64,000 nucleotides of DNA, taken from the NCBI GenBank assembly GCA_002794775.1, contig NBAY01000005.1:372001-436000 (forward strand), read 5' to 3'. Positions 10,455-23,686 of the stretch are shown one piece after another. The notes beneath the pieces are model-generated. The model worked only from the letters and a program-made list of their open reading frames with translations, was not told the DNA's origin and made no database searches. This DNA is from Porodaedalea pini (lineage: Eukaryota > Basidiomycota > Agaricomycetes > Hymenochaetales > Hymenochaetaceae). The stretch's first letter is position 1; each line of letters starts with the position of its first letter. A program made the position numbers and the translations under genes.

Positions 10455-13400
10455 CTAGCCCTTTCCGACATATCGTTGCTTCTCAAAGTCCCTCCAAAGC
10501 GCCTTCAGTACCGTCCTCCCGCCGGCGTCCAACCCGCCCGCCATGAGCGCATCCCGCCCGTGCTCGCTCATCGCTTCACACAGCGCATATAGCCCAGGCG
10601 AAAGCGCATCGCGCACAGCAGCATCGAGCACCACCAGCGGGTCCACCAGCGCGCCGACGTACGCACCCAGCACCGGCCCGGCGTGCTTCGAGAAGGCGCC
10701 CAGCAATGCCTCTGTGCGCAATTCTTTACCCTTTTCGCGGTCACGATCACGCGATGTGAACGTGCGCGGGATGGTCTTGGTCTGCAGCGTCGTGAGGAGA
10801 CGTGCGACGGCGCGCGCTTCGGGTGCGCCCAGCGGTGCACTTGGTGCGACCCACCACGGCAGCGTGTCCGAGACGAGTGCGCGCTGGCGTGCCCCAAGTT
10901 GTGCACGCGGGGCGCACAAGGCATGGAAGAGAGCGCGGAGGACGGCTGCGAGGTGGGGGAGCGTTGAGGTGACGAGGTCGCGTCGCAGACGCACGAGGGA
11001 GCCTGCGGTGGAGACTATGGCATGCAACACGGGTGCATGGCTCTCGGAAGTGTGTGTCGTGGAGCCTACGAGAAGTTTGGCTAATAACAACCAGATGGGA
11101 CCCAGGGCTAAGAGTCGGAGAGACGCTGGCTGCAAATGTAAGGCGCATTCAATATTGCTTTTCTCATGAATGTCAAGAGACTTTTGACCTTATCAGAGCA
11201 AACCTTCCCAATGAACGTGAGGACCTCGAGACTGAGATCTGCATCTCCGGTCACAAATATCGGCTCCGCAGAGAAGATGTGCATGCATTCTTCAAAATGT
11301 TCCTGCGTAATTTTCATAGCTCCTATCAAGAGCCGTGAATAGTCAATGCTGGTCCTATAATAAAAACGATGACTATTCCTCACCTTCAGGCGCATCCCCC
11401 AACAAGACACTTGATATATGTACCGCAGCCAAGATTTCACCGTTGGTGGCAAGCCCCCTTGCGATCGCCTCCCGGAGCAAAGACAGCGCGAAGGCAAACT
11501 CCTTCACCAACATAGATCTAGCGGTCCGTCCCAATGCCAAATCACACGCGTCCCGATCTACAAGCTAGTCAGATCGTACTAACCGATAAAATACAATTAA
11601 TCGTCACCAACCAGCGAGACTTAGTCTTCCAAGGAGTAGTACGTAGGAAGAGACGATCAGGGCTAAGTGCTGTTCGCGCTCCTCTGCGGCCACGATATGA
11701 AGCTCCTCGAGAAGCAGACCGAAGATCTGCGTGCCTAACGATTTAGGATCTGCATCTGAAGGCGGCAAATCAAGTCTCGAGGCCGTCAATTTCCGAGTTA
11801 GCTGGGGCCCATATAAGTTTATGGTTTCTACAAGCATTGATGGAGGTGAGTAAGATCGTATTTTCCGGAAGGTCTCGGGTTCTGTACCTGCCTCGTTCAA
11901 CCATTTTCGCAGTACAAGGCACGTCCTCCACGAATGAATGGTGAGCGCGTGATCTCTAGATATGTTCGACAGTGAAGGCAGCATTGCTGACATAGCGCTC
12001 GAGTATCTCGCATGCATATCGGAGTACAATTCTCTGACGGCCTTGACGCACGCTAGGGAGAATTTGCTATGCGACAGCGTCAGTGAGCATGTTTGAGGGT
12101 CATAGAAAGGCAATAAAAAGAAACGCACTCGGCACTAGTGCATTCAGCAGCGAGTATCTCGACGAACAGTAAAAAGCTTTGTTCTGACAGATTCGAAGAG
12201 GACCCCCGAAGCGAAGCGCACACGCTCTCTAGCTGAACTTCTTTGCCATGTACAGCGGAGCGGATGATTTGTCTGGAAATAATAAGCGTAAGGGTACAAA
12301 GTGTCTACAAGGGATGAATGACCGACCTAAAGGCACCCGAGAGTAGCTCAAGAGTTACAGCGCTGAACTTGTCGGCGTCGTCCAGTCTACCGGCTGAATG
12401 CATCAGATAGTCGACATACGCTCCCAGCTCATCCTAAGTAATCACATTTCTCAGGAACATCGCAAATTTCATCAAGCGAGTAAGAATAAACCCACGGTGA
12501 TAACATCTACAATACTGAACACATCCGACATTGATACAAGCCAAGCACGAACGACCGTTCTTACCTTCCGGCCCACATCCACTGAGATCTCAGTGGCATC
12601 ACGCTCGAAGACAGCCAGAGCAAGATCAGAGACAAGAGCGCGCCGGGAGAATGCGAGCCTCGAATTGCGCGGGAGGTATTCTCGTGGAGCATGGAGTAGC
12701 ATGCTGAACAATGCTGAAACTGACCGAGCTTGCCGCACATCCCAGGTTATTGATGAGGACGATGATGCGCCTTTCTTCGACCTCGCCTTTGACAATGGCT
12801 GGGCTTGTTCCAGAAGCTTGCTGAAGTCTCTCCAATCGGCATGCGAGGTGACAGTATCCATTTCGGATACCATGGCATCTGTAAAACGTCATGGAGGTTT
12901 TAACGAGACTTTTCAATTCATCGAGAATGTAAGTACCTCGAAGATTTGGAAGTTCCCAGAAGGCTGCTGAGTGCATGGCTCGTTCTAGAACCCAGCTGAA
13001 CGACAATCCTCCTGATCGTTCATCACTGTTGGCATTAGGTTCACTTTGCAAAAGGCAGATTCGCGCCAGGACCTTCAGACGCTCCGGCGACGCGACCTCA
13101 CTGAGATAACCCGGTTACATTCGTTATTGAGGTGAACCAATACAAGACGTACTCAAAAACAGGAAGCCATCTGTCTAGGAGGAGGTGCCAGATTGCCAGT
13201 GCCCCTCTCGCATGGCCTCCAGGTTCTAGCAAATCCAATGAGCTAGTCGATGCATCCCAAACTCCTTGGGTTCGAGGGTCGCATGCCTTAAGCGTGTCGG
13301 AGAGGCTTAAATTAGTCGTCAAGTAGGTAAGCAATGCTTCGATAGTCGCGTCGCATTCGCTAGAACTGGCGCCTCTGAAATCGGCATCGAAGAAGGCTCG

Positions 13401-15801
13401 AAACTAAAGATGAGATGCGGCGAGGTGGTATAAGCATAGGGATGACATAAGCGAGGACTACAAGTGCGTACCAGTTCTACAACCAGTTCGGGTATCGTCT
13501 CGGACGAACGGATGAATGCAATAGTCTTTTCCGTCATCATAACTGGCGAGCCCAGTGCGTCCAGAGGGCGCAACGCAGGACACGTCATGAGCGCGTGCCG
13601 AATGCGCAAAGTTGCAGCGAGAACAGATTGTGCTGCCCAGCAATCGTTAGGCAATTCCGACTGAGCGAAGACAGCCTGAGCTGCTTCGGCCATATATCCT
13701 GTCCACGCGTCGGAAATGCTTGTCCGTACGTACGAATACGTAGACTCTGAAAGAGAAGAGAAGGGCAGCGATGGAACGATAACTGCAACAGCACGTGCAA
13801 CGAGTGAGTATGCTAGTGCTGCGCGCTCCGTCGCCGACATAGACTCGGAAGCAGATGGCTCGGTAGATTCGGTCTTTCTGCGCTTTCGTTTCCGACCTTC
13901 AGAAATTTTCGTGATTTCCTCCTTTGGGGCCTCAACTACGTCAATATCCATCACATCTCCCCTTGCAGGATATTTGTCGGAATAGGCTGACCATGCGTTT
14001 CGTAGTGCTGCAAGGGCAGAGTCAACCGCCTCTTGCGTCTGACCCGGCGTGACGAAATTCTTAATACACCGCGAAAGATCTTCCAAGTGCGCGAGGCTTA
14101 GTAGCGCTCCCGATGTACATTCTCGATGCACAGTGACTGCAATCGAATATTGCGCCGCTACCTCCTCATCGATAGAATTCTTGGAAAGACATCCGAGCAG
14201 GAGAGTCAAGTAAGATGGCATTGTCCGCGTTTTAGAATGAAAATCGAGGATTTCACGAAGCAGAATTCGAGTTGATGGGTAAACTGAGGGGTTCATCTGG
14301 ATGGAAACATTAGACTCCATGTATGAATCAAAAGTATAGATACTAACTGTGAGCAGACCAGATAGAATCTCGAGCAAGAAGGAGTTGACAAAATCGAAAT
14401 CTATGCGTGATAGAACATGAAGAATCTGAAGGGCTGTCTCGGACCTCTCGACCCGGTCGTCTAGAAGCTGCGTTAGTCTGTCGCCTTTCGAGATGGACCG
14501 CTGGCTGCGCACCTCTCGATCCCGCTAAGACGCCGACAGCAGATGCAGCAATCTCACTCAAGATATCTGTTTCCTCCGAAAGCCCGTAGCCGACAAGGTT
14601 TGTTTCTCTTAGTGCCTTGACCAACGCTAACACGCTCTTCCATATCTCCAGAACATCCCCGTATTCACGCAGCGTATTATAGCAAGCCGAGAACGCCCTC
14701 ACTCCAGCATCCCGAAGTCTATTCTGCACCATCTGTTCTTGAGCCTGGTTCGAGCCTGATCCAAACATGGCTAAGCGGTGCTTGCGCATCTCCTGGACGT
14801 ACGAACTGTACAACATAGGAATGATTTGAAGCTGTGTGCTTTGGATACTGGAAAGCGAAAATTGGGGATCAGTGAGGAGGGTTTGAAGTGGGTCCTTCGA
14901 GCCCTTCAACGAGTCGATGCAGAAAAAGACGTCGATGCCTGCTTGGTATACCTCAGACTTGAAGACCTTCGCATCGCGCTGTAAGGTGATCGGAATCGAG
15001 GACTCAATACACATGAAATGAACCCAGTGCAAGAAGCTCTGTTGCGTAAACCAGGAAAATGCCTACAGCAATAAAACAAAACAAAACAAAAATGAAACGA
15101 AGTGAGCTGAAAGAGTCGTCGATATTCGTATTAGTTACACACCTTCTTCTTGCTCGATGTATTTCCGACGGCCTGCCTAAATGACCTTGCAACCAAAAGG
15201 CAAACAGATGCAAGACTATTCAACTGAGTAGCATAGGAAGAAATGTATTCCAGTATCGAGCCAAGACATTCCGTCAAGGCATCAAGGTTCATTCGGACGG
15301 TGACAAGAGGCCAGAGGACATGCACGCAGCGCGTAAACTCATCCACAAGATCCTTCTTGCGACCTAGTTCTATGTCAGGCGCACATTTGAAGAATATGGT
15401 CACGATGTTCAAGATTGATATCCGATTAAGCAAAGGTGGTAACCAGACTCTGTTTTGGCGCACATTCTGAGATGGCGGATTTGTGAACAGGATTTCGCTC
15501 AGAAGCGACCAGTGCGGTGCAGACAAGACCAGGCCTTTCCCGCTTTAATTCATGTCAGAACAAGCAATATTTATTGCATAAAACATTCTACACACTTAGG
15601 GCCCCGTGCTTCTTTGTTATGTTTCAAGAAGGCGCTCAGAATCCACTCCACGAGCATTTCATCTTTATTAGGGAAATGAATGCTCGTCGACTCCCATGTC
15701 TTCCGAGCAATCTCAATCTTTGAGAGTCCTCCAGGAGTAGGCGGATCCTCAGAGCCTTTCAGAGCCTTGATGACAGTATGAGATGAAGCAAGGTCGTCCA
15801 T
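10455..15801 (-). CDS. URB2: Urb2/Npa2 nucleolar pre-ribosome factor
   Basis: Urb2 (Npa2) is a large nucleolar protein of early 60S precursor particles needed for 27S pre-rRNA processing. The last exon on the minus strand (from about 11135 to 10455) encodes the Urb2/Npa2 C-terminal domain: helical arrays, RAVARLLTTL, then a PGLYALCEAMSEHGRDAL block and the terminal GGRTVLKALWRDFEK motif. The N-terminal exon starts at 15801 with MDDLASSHTVIKALKGSEDP and includes the W-x10-FPNKDEMLVEWILSAFLK segment typical of the family start. Between them lie at least eight exons of helical protein, with a lysine/arginine-rich patch (RKRKRRKTE) near 13880. The predicted product, roughly 1,400-1,500 residues, fits the family. 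It shares a short divergent promoter with the RBR ligase. Confidence 0.82.
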
Positions 15802-15927
15802 GACGCCAACGACAGGCGTCGCTGCGTCGAAAGAGAAGACGAGCCGACATAAATTTTGGATTTGATCGACACGGAAATTCAGCGGTCACGCGTATTTCGT
15901 CAGCACCTCCTTCTGCCTCTTACCTGC
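15802..15927. promoter_or_regulatory. Divergent promoter, URB2 and RBR ligase
   Basis: Only 126 bp separate the URB2 ATG (15801, minus) from the preferred ATG of the RBR gene (15928, plus). Both genes must therefore be driven from this interval or from within each other's 5' ends. I see no obvious TATA box. Confidence 0.6.
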
Positions 15928-17512
15928 ATGACCGATAACCGTCTTCTGCTCGAGGAAGAACTACAAGTCCTAGAATCTATCTATCCGGATTATATCCTTG
16001 AATCTACCCTCGACTCCGTACGGGTGGAGGTCCCAGTTGAGCTCGGTACCCCTCGTCGCGTCCTGGTCATCACAGATAGCAAATTTGATTCCAGCGCTGT
16101 GCCCGCTTCGAGTAGCGGTAAACTATCATATTTACCTCCTATCCTACTCAGCATCCAGCTCCCTTATGGTTATCCTGCGGAATGTCCACCCGTTATAGGC
16201 TCTGTTCACGCAACACATTCCTGGCTCCCCAGTGAAGCACAGCTTGCACACGTTCTTCGGGAGGCATGGACAGATGGTGAAGGTGTGCTGTGTAATTGGG
16301 TTGAGCTTCTGCGCAGCGGAGAGTTCCTCGACCGACTGCATCTAGTCGACAAGGCTGGAGCTATACGGTAGGAATGCATCTGTCAAAGACACAGCCCAAT
16401 GTACCGAACATCTTAGCATAGGCTCCCACATACAGAATCGCAGCCACTATTATCACGGCTGCTCCTAGCGCATGATGCAAGCGCCGCGGCGAAGGAGTTT
16501 TCGCAGAACTCCTATCCCTGCTCGATTTGTTTTACATCGTTGAAGGGTGCACGGTGCATACAGCTGGAATGCTCTCATGTGTTCTGCCGAGACTGTCTAC
16601 AGGAGTTCTGGAGCTTCTGCATAGTGGAAGGCTCGGTCGAGCGAGTAGGCTGTGCGGACCCTGCCTGTGTCAAGGAAGCGAGAGGGGCATCCGAGGAGGA
16701 AGTGAGGCGCGTTGTGAGCGATAAAGAGGTCATAAGATGGAATTGGCTGCGGACCAAGAAGGAGATTGAGAAAGGTACGCATGCTGTACCACTAGTAGAG
16801 GTACAATCACTTAACCTGGTTTAGATCCCACTATCTTACATTGTCCAATACCAACATGCCAGGCCCCTGTCCCTAAACCTGTTACGGACCCCAAATCATC
16901 ATCTGGATGGGACAGGTTCCGCAGCTGTTCAGCTTGCGGCTTCAATTTCTGTTCTTTTTGCAAGCATACTTGGTAAGTTTCCTATGTCGTATGCTTCGCA
17001 ATTCGTATTCACTTTATTCATATGATCGAAGGCACGGGCCTCTATCTGAATGTTCGAAATCCATCACCCACTCTTTGGTCATGGAATATTTGGATTTGCC
17101 GGAGGGTTCGCCGGAGCGGGCAGCTTTGGAACGAAAGTTCGGCAAAGGCGTCGTGCTCAAGCTCGTGAAAGATTATTAAGAGGAGAAGTCGACCGGTGAA
17201 TGGCTACAAAACTCAACGACTGCATGCCCAGGATGTCACATCCCAGTGGAGAAGTCCATCGGTTGTAATCATGTATGTATTCAAAGGAATTGTGCGTTAT
17301 TTCTCGGCGGCTGACACATGCTTTTGCTGCAGATGATGTGTGCGAAATGCAACCAGCATTTCTGCTACCGATGTGGAGCCAAGTTAAGTGCACTTGAGCC
17401 ATACGCGCATTTCTCAGCAAAGGGATCGGACTGCCACGGGAAACTCTTTGACATAAATCGGAACCCGGAGGAAGATGGCTGGCAGGCTGTCGAGTGGTTT
17501 GAGGCATTATAA
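15928..17512 (+). CDS. RWD/RBR E3 ubiquitin ligase (RNF14/Itt1-like) with in-frame stop
   Basis: RBR ligases pass ubiquitin from an E2 through a cysteine in RING2. Exon 1 (15928-16368) encodes an RWD domain beginning MTDNRLLLEEELQVLESIYP. After an intron comes RING1 (CSIC, then CSHVFC and CADPAC), an IBR domain (CPIPTC, CSACGFNFCSFC) and RING2 (CPGCHIPVEKSIGCNH, intron, MMCAKCNQHFCYRCG), then a short tail ending at 17512. The order and spacing match RNF14/Itt1. A TAA at 17177-17179 interrupts the frame between IBR and RING2, where relatives have an acidic residue (Y-E-E-E becomes Y-stop-E-E). The frame is otherwise perfect downstream. Either the gene is a recent null allele lacking RING2, or the stop is a sequencing error. 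An earlier in-frame ATG at 15856 is less likely. Confidence 0.85.
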
Positions 17513-17955
17513 ACGATTATGCGTTCTGTACATGTTTATATATTTCGGGTTATATGGTATTTGGAATGTACGCTAGTACCGGTTGGTATGTACTGCGTAC
17601 TGTGTGCAGCCCCAAAGGGTGTCCGAGTGTGGATATCATGATTGACCTTTTGTGTCATTAGTGAAAACTTCGAGTGTCTCGGCCTGTCACGTGGACTTAC
17701 GCTGTACGGCTGCTCACTTCCTCATCGACGACCGTCACTGCTTGTGCACTGAGCGGTGCTGAGTGTACTCCTTTTACTCTTGCTCTTCTTTTCTTTTCTT
17801 GTTGCTAGCGCTTTTATTCACGGCGGCGGTATTTTCAAGCTTCGAGGCGTCAGCAGTATACCTCTTCGCTATACCCTCTTGTCATAAATACCCGTTAAAG
17901 CAAGACTCCAAGCCAGCAGCAGATCTAGCGACTCCTTTCTTTGCATCTACCGACA

Positions 17956-20900
17956 ATGGACATCTACACGACTTCCTTCACCTATCCCCGCCTCTCCCCG
18001 ACTTCCCTGCAGTCCTCTGCGCTCGACTTTCCCAATCCGTACGCAGCAAGTTCGCTCGCGAACGACTCACAGGCTGCGAACGCCCTCGCAGCCGATGCGG
18101 ATGCAGTCCAAAAAGTCGCCTTGTCGGCGTCAGCGAAACATGGCTGCCTGGTGTCGTTCACCAAGGCTGCACATGGCAGGGGTTGGAACTTCCATTTGTC
18201 AGGCTCGTACCAGCAGGTCATGGCTGCTCGCGGTATGATCCTTCGCGAGTGTCCTACGCAGGTACGTTTGCCCGCTTCTATATGTCTCATTTCACCTCAA
18301 AAGCATACTTGTAGCACCGAGCGTCAATCCGGCTGACACGCTCTGAGATCCTTGACCTTCCCTCGACCAGCCCTGCCGTCAAGCCCGAAGTGCGCGCCCG
18401 CCTCGACGAAATTGCTGCGCAGACAAACGTACGCATCGCAGTCGTGAACAGTCCGCAGTCGACGTCTCTCGCGCCGCCGGATACTGTTGCTGCGGATGGC
18501 AGCTGGGCTGGGCTTGAGACGGAGCGGATATGCGAGCTTGCAATATCTGGAAGTGGTGTCGACTGTGTAGACGTCGCGCGGGTAAGATTGCTTGTGATGC
18601 TTGATGAGCTGAGCGGACTTCACTCGGAGATGTGCGACATCGACCATAAGCTCCATTCGATACTATCAGGTCGACGACGTAGCGCCATCCAGTCCATCCA
18701 AGAGGAGACAGGCACGAACATATATCTCCCTTCCCCCCTGCAAGGTCTGGTTGGTCCGGATGTCGGACAGTCGCAACCTCCCATCGGGACACCCCGTCAG
18801 AGCAACAACGGTGTCTGGATTACGGGCGAGTTTTTCGGAGTTCAGCGAGCACGGGACATGCTATTCAAACTTTCTATGCAAAAGGTAGGTTATCTACTTT
18901 GTGCCTCCGCTTCTTATGGTCTTCTAAATGCACGCACAGAGCAAGCAGATGATGCCGCGGGACACGGCGATCCTACCCCGAAAGCTGGACTGGATGCTGA
19001 CGGATCGCATGGATGACCTCAAGACCATCATGAACGATAACGCGACTTTCATTAATTTTCCTCCTATTGGCAGCTCAACTAGCCTAATCACTGTCTACGG
19101 CGACAATAAAGTCAACATACAGCGCACTATTCGTTCTATCATGCAATTAGCGTGTCAATTCTACGTAGCGTCGCTCTGGCTCCTGCCGGTCCAATTCAAC
19201 GTTCTTCTCCCTCCTTCGACGCTCAATCCGGCGCAGATGACGAACGTTCTGAAGCAGGTTTCGGATGTCTCCGGTGCGGAGGTTGTTTTCAAAAGCATGT
19301 GTTTCGAGATGCACGGGCTCGAGCATGAAGTGCGAGCGGCGATTTCTATGGTCTTGGAACTCGACGCCATAAAGGTGATTCTTCTCTCATTTTCACTCAT
19401 TCTTACTCAGACCATTGCTCTTCTCAGGCTTTCCAACACGAGATACGCTTCCAGATTGAACTTGCTAATGAACACCGCGAGTTCATCAGTGGGAAGAAAA
19501 ACGGGAAGATTAACAAAATCATGCAGACATCGAGCGTTAAAATCAAGTTTGAGACATTCAATGACCACAATTTCCTCATAGACATTGCGAGCAACGACGC
19601 CGGTGCGTTACAAGGTCTTAGTCTTCTACAGGAGGAGCTTCCCGCGGAGATCTCGTTTCATGTCCCGGAAGCGTATCATAAGCGCATAATCGGTGTTGGC
19701 GGTAAGAGCATACAACGGATCATGAAGAAATGGGGTGTATATGTCAAGTTTTCTAATGCGGACGAGTTTGCAACTCTGGGAGGATATATGGATAACGAAG
19801 ACAACGTGGTTGCTCGAACACCGGCGAAGAACGCGATAAATCTGGAGAACCTGAAATCTGCAGTCACGGAGCTAGTCAACCCGAAGGTATGGTCTAAACA
19901 TATTTCAGTCAATGAGACGACTGACGCGACGCTTCTTAGGATCGAGATTATATGTCGGAAAAAATTGCCATTCCTCGCAAGTACCACCGAACTCTGCTGG
20001 GTGAGAAGAGCATCTTCATCCACGACATTGAGGGCAAGACGAACTGCAAGTTCCATTTCCCAGACAAGGAAACAGCTTCAGACGTCGTCTCTATTTTTGG
20101 CCCTGAATCTCAAGTGCACATTGCAGCGACGATGCTTCTCGTATGTGCTTCTTCTCGTAGTCTAATAGCCGCTTCTAACTTTGGGATCAAGGACCACGTT
20201 CCTTTCGAAGCGGAGCTTGCTCTTCCTCCAAGCGCTGACATCGGGCGTGTCTGCAGTTCGCCTGACTTCCTTGCGTTCACGGAGCGCATAAAGCGTGATT
20301 TCCAAGTATCCATAATTCCGAATTTCAAGAAAAAGACGAATAATTCGCCTTCTCTCTCTCCTTGCGACTGCTCGATCAAGTTCGTTTGCCAGCGTAGCAA
20401 TAGTGACTTCCTCGTTACCGCGCGAGAGCACCTCGAAGAATTTCTCGTCTCGCAAAACGTGCCTGTCTACCCGACGTTCAAGACGCACAGGCGCGCGGAC
20501 TCGTTTGCAGAATCGCTTCCTCACTTCGACAGCAAACTCCTCTCAGCTGCGCACAGTAATAAATCTACGTCTTTCAGCCTTCCATCCCGGCGACTAACGA
20601 CAAATGTCCCAGCAGCACCTGAGGTGTCGGTAGACAGACGGCTGAGGATGGCCAGTTCTTCGCCGGATGTGAAAGCATTGTTTGACAGTCACAGCCGCGG
20701 GCACGTCCACAGCCACTCTGCTCAGCATCAGTCTACATACCTGTACAACATCGAGCAAGAGGACAATGCAGAGACAGATTCTGTCTATGACTCGCCTTCT
20801 GCCGATTACTGGACCCCGCTTCCCATGATTGTGAGTTGCATCTCGTGACTTATTCTCTACTTGGAGAATTGATTTATTTTTTCAATAGGGCGCACAGCCG

Positions 20901-21296
20901 CCAATCGCTCGAACGCGTCAAACAGAGGAGTCATTCAAGCGTGGCTCTGATTCACTGCTTCAGGAGAAAATCAAGGAGAAGCTCAATAAGCCTCGTTCAC
21001 TGCAGAATCGTGCGCAATCGCTCGACCTCACCTTCTCACTTGCGCGGATTACAGAGACCGGGTCTACGCTCCAGCCAGAATCACCGACGACCTCTATTCC
21101 CGACGAGGACCTCTCGCGCCCGACGTCGGCGACCGCTCCGAGCTTCCCGAGCGTGTATGGTCCACCGGGTTCTGGCAACACAGGCATGGGTGTGCCCCTA
21201 CGTGCGAATTCGCTACAGACCAGCCGCGCTGCACGCATCTTGGATGATGAAAGCGTTGAGGAGGTCAACCGCGTCATTCAGAATCTCGGCTTGTAG
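17956..21296 (+). CDS. Multi-KH-domain RNA-binding protein
   Basis: The exon chain encodes a protein of about 1,000 residues with repeated KH-type RNA-binding modules. Clear examples are FHVPEAYHKRIIGVGGKSIQ near 19650, with the I-I-G-x-G-G-K-x-I loop, and IAIPRKYHRTLLGEKSIFIH near 19970, a degenerate loop. Other KH-like blocks lie near 18660 (ILSGRRRSAIQSIQEETG) and 19480 (ISGKKNGKINKIMQ). The C-terminal third is low-complexity and serine-rich, then ends in a short conserved helix (DDESVEEVNRVIQNLGL). Introns are short, for example 18261-18315 and near 19375, 19888 and 20138. Overall it resembles fungal Mug60/bicaudal-C-like KH proteins; the role in RNA binding is inferred from the domains. 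Confidence 0.82.
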
Positions 21297-21795
21297 ACGT
21301 ACAAAAGACCGATATTAATGTTAGTAGCGGCGGCTTCGTAAATTCTGTCCTATTACTTTCCAAAAAGGAGCGAGATAGTGCCTTGGGCTTGTATCTCTTG
21401 AGGGACACCGGACATCTTCATCTTTCCTTCCCATATCGACGCAATATCTACTCCAATCTCCTTTGACTGCTACGCCTAATCACCTGTTTTCATCTTTACA
21501 CAGAATGTCTACTATTTTTTCATCATTTTGGCCAGGCTACACCAACATCTTTAGATCCTCTGCTCGTGCATCAGCTACACCAATTCTCCTTCCTGTGTTT
21601 AATCTTCATGCTCTGTAAAGATGTACACTTACAGTACGACACAGGATGTCAATGTCTGCAGCTCAATCCCAATATCTTTATCCTCATATAGCGATGTGGA
21701 ATCTAGATTTTGGTTTATTGCAGTCGTCCCATGCAACGGCAACTCCGATTCCATCGAGGTATGTAAAGTACAATTGAGCATGCATCCAAATGGCA
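21297..21795. other. Convergent 3' intergenic region
   Basis: Spacer between the 3' ends of the KH gene (plus) and the V-ATPase subunit gene (minus). Only untranslated sequence is expected; no gene is seen. Confidence 0.6.
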
Positions 21796-23434
21796 TTAGT
21801 TTACAATCCATGGAACGTCGAAGACCACAAAATCGAGGAACTCCTGCTCCATGAGTGTTTGATACTCGCCCAGGAACTCCTCACCCCCTGCGCCCGCTTT
21901 GCCCTTCGTCCGGGCGCTATTTGAACGAGGCGCTAGATATGCGAAGTGCGCGCTCAGTGTCGAAAGGACTTTCTTCTGTGTTTTGGGTTCGGGCTGTTGT
22001 GTAGATTAAGGATATAGGCTTCGCACAGAATCAACATGACTCACCAAGATCGCGATTCCAACATAATCTGCAGGGAGACCGTAGCGTAGCACGCTCTCCA
22101 CGAACAACCGGAGGACTTTCAGATGTACAAGTAGCTTGAACGCTTCAGAGAAGTTTGTCCGTGAGATACGCAAGAGTTCAGTCTGGTATCCAAGTGAGTC
22201 ACTGCAACGAAATGATGGAACAAAATGGATATACCCAAAGCTCCTTCTCTGTTGTACCAGCTAGATCAAGCTCTTGTTGATGCTTGACAGCCAGTTCATC
22301 AGTGTATACAAAGTCTCGCGCCAAGAACCTTCAGGACGATACACCGCTCGATGGATCCGTTTAAATTACTGAGCGAATTGTTCCACTTACTTATTTTCTC
22401 GGCATTTCTGTGCGAACTCATCTCGTACACGTTTGAATACCACCACACCGAACAGAGAAAACTCATCGTCCGAGGCGATTAATCTGGATAGATCTTAACT
22501 TGGAGAACTGAGTAAACAGATGGGAGTAGAGCTCACTTTGATGATCGAGGAACAACCATAGTTGAGAGACGCTCGTATTTCAGATTCCATTCTTTCACGA
22601 GTGCTCTATACGACTGATCAGCAAGTTCCATAATCTCACATGCATATTAGCGTGGCATACCTGGGAACGGCAACTAATACTGTTTCCAAGTATTCAGAAT
22701 CCTCGATGAAGTCCTCTTTCGAGACAATATCCACCAGTGAACGCACAGATAGATTACCTCTGAGAGAGTTTCAATAAGAGAACGTATAACGATTGAAGTC
22801 AGTGTTTACACGCACGCTTGCTTCCTCTGCATCTGCACCAATGCTCCTTTTGCTAAGTTGTAGTTGTTCAGCTTCGCCTTCATAACATTATCTATAGATA
22901 ACAGCTCCTTTTTTATAGTGGCATATAGTCAACTTGTGACAGATATGTAGCATAATATGATCAATGCTTCCCTCACCTTGTTCAGTATGTCCAGGATCTC
23001 CTTTGCGCTTTTCTGCACATTGTACCGTCCCTCATTCCATCTCCAGTCATCCAGGATGTAGCTCTCCACTGAGCGCTCCTCTACGAGGGTATGCTGTCTC
23101 AACTTTTGTGGGTCGTTATTGAGGAGATTTCGGAGTGTGTCAACGATCTTCGCCACAACCGAGGTAAAGTACGCGTCTTGCTTCGGGAGGTCTTCTGATA
23201 GAGTAACTAGAAGATCAAGTGTTCCGGTCTACATTTACAGAGTAAGTCTTCGCATATTTATCTTGAGAAATATACTCTGCATACCTTGAAAGACGGTATA
23301 CCGAATTCAGCGATATTCCTTGGCGGGAACGTGCGAGATTGTTGCTGAATCTTTGTGGTCAGCTCTTGGATGACACCCTCAGAATCGCCATCTTGCGGAG
23401 CAGATATAAGCCAAGTGCTTTGGTCTGAGGGCAT
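21796..23434 (-). CDS. VMA5: V-type H+-ATPase subunit C
   Basis: Subunit C bridges the V1 and Vo parts of the vacuolar proton pump and controls their reversible assembly. Translation starts at 23434 with [20 protein letters not shown]. The second exon block carries [20 protein letters not shown] and then [22 protein letters not shown], the diagnostic region of the family. Further short exons follow with the middle YxxL/VPRS region, and the last exon ends in [18 protein letters not shown] with TAA at 21796-21798. About eight introns interrupt the gene. The ATG lies only about 200 bp from the 3' end of the LINE to its right, so that insertion sits in or next to the promoter. Confidence 0.88.
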
Positions 23435-23686
23435 TGTGTTTTTCGGATATCAACGGCACGCTGACAGCAAGAGGAGGACGAATCGACGGCCTGGCTCGAA
23501 AGTGGCGTCTGGTAGCAGTACTACACGTGACCAGGTGTTTATAATCTCTGCTATCTACTCCTAACAGACTACCAACCGCTAAGGGAACAAAACAAAACAA
23601 ACCGAGCCAAAACATGCGATGCGCGTAAATAGAGTGTGAACGTAAAGGTGGACGAAGTGGGCTTGTTCGAGTTTGGGGTTTGGGTT

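Noticed and set aside
10543..11169. 208-codon plus-strand ORF over the URB2 C-terminus
   Set aside because: Arg/Ser/Ala-rich shadow of a GC-rich conserved exon on the other strand.
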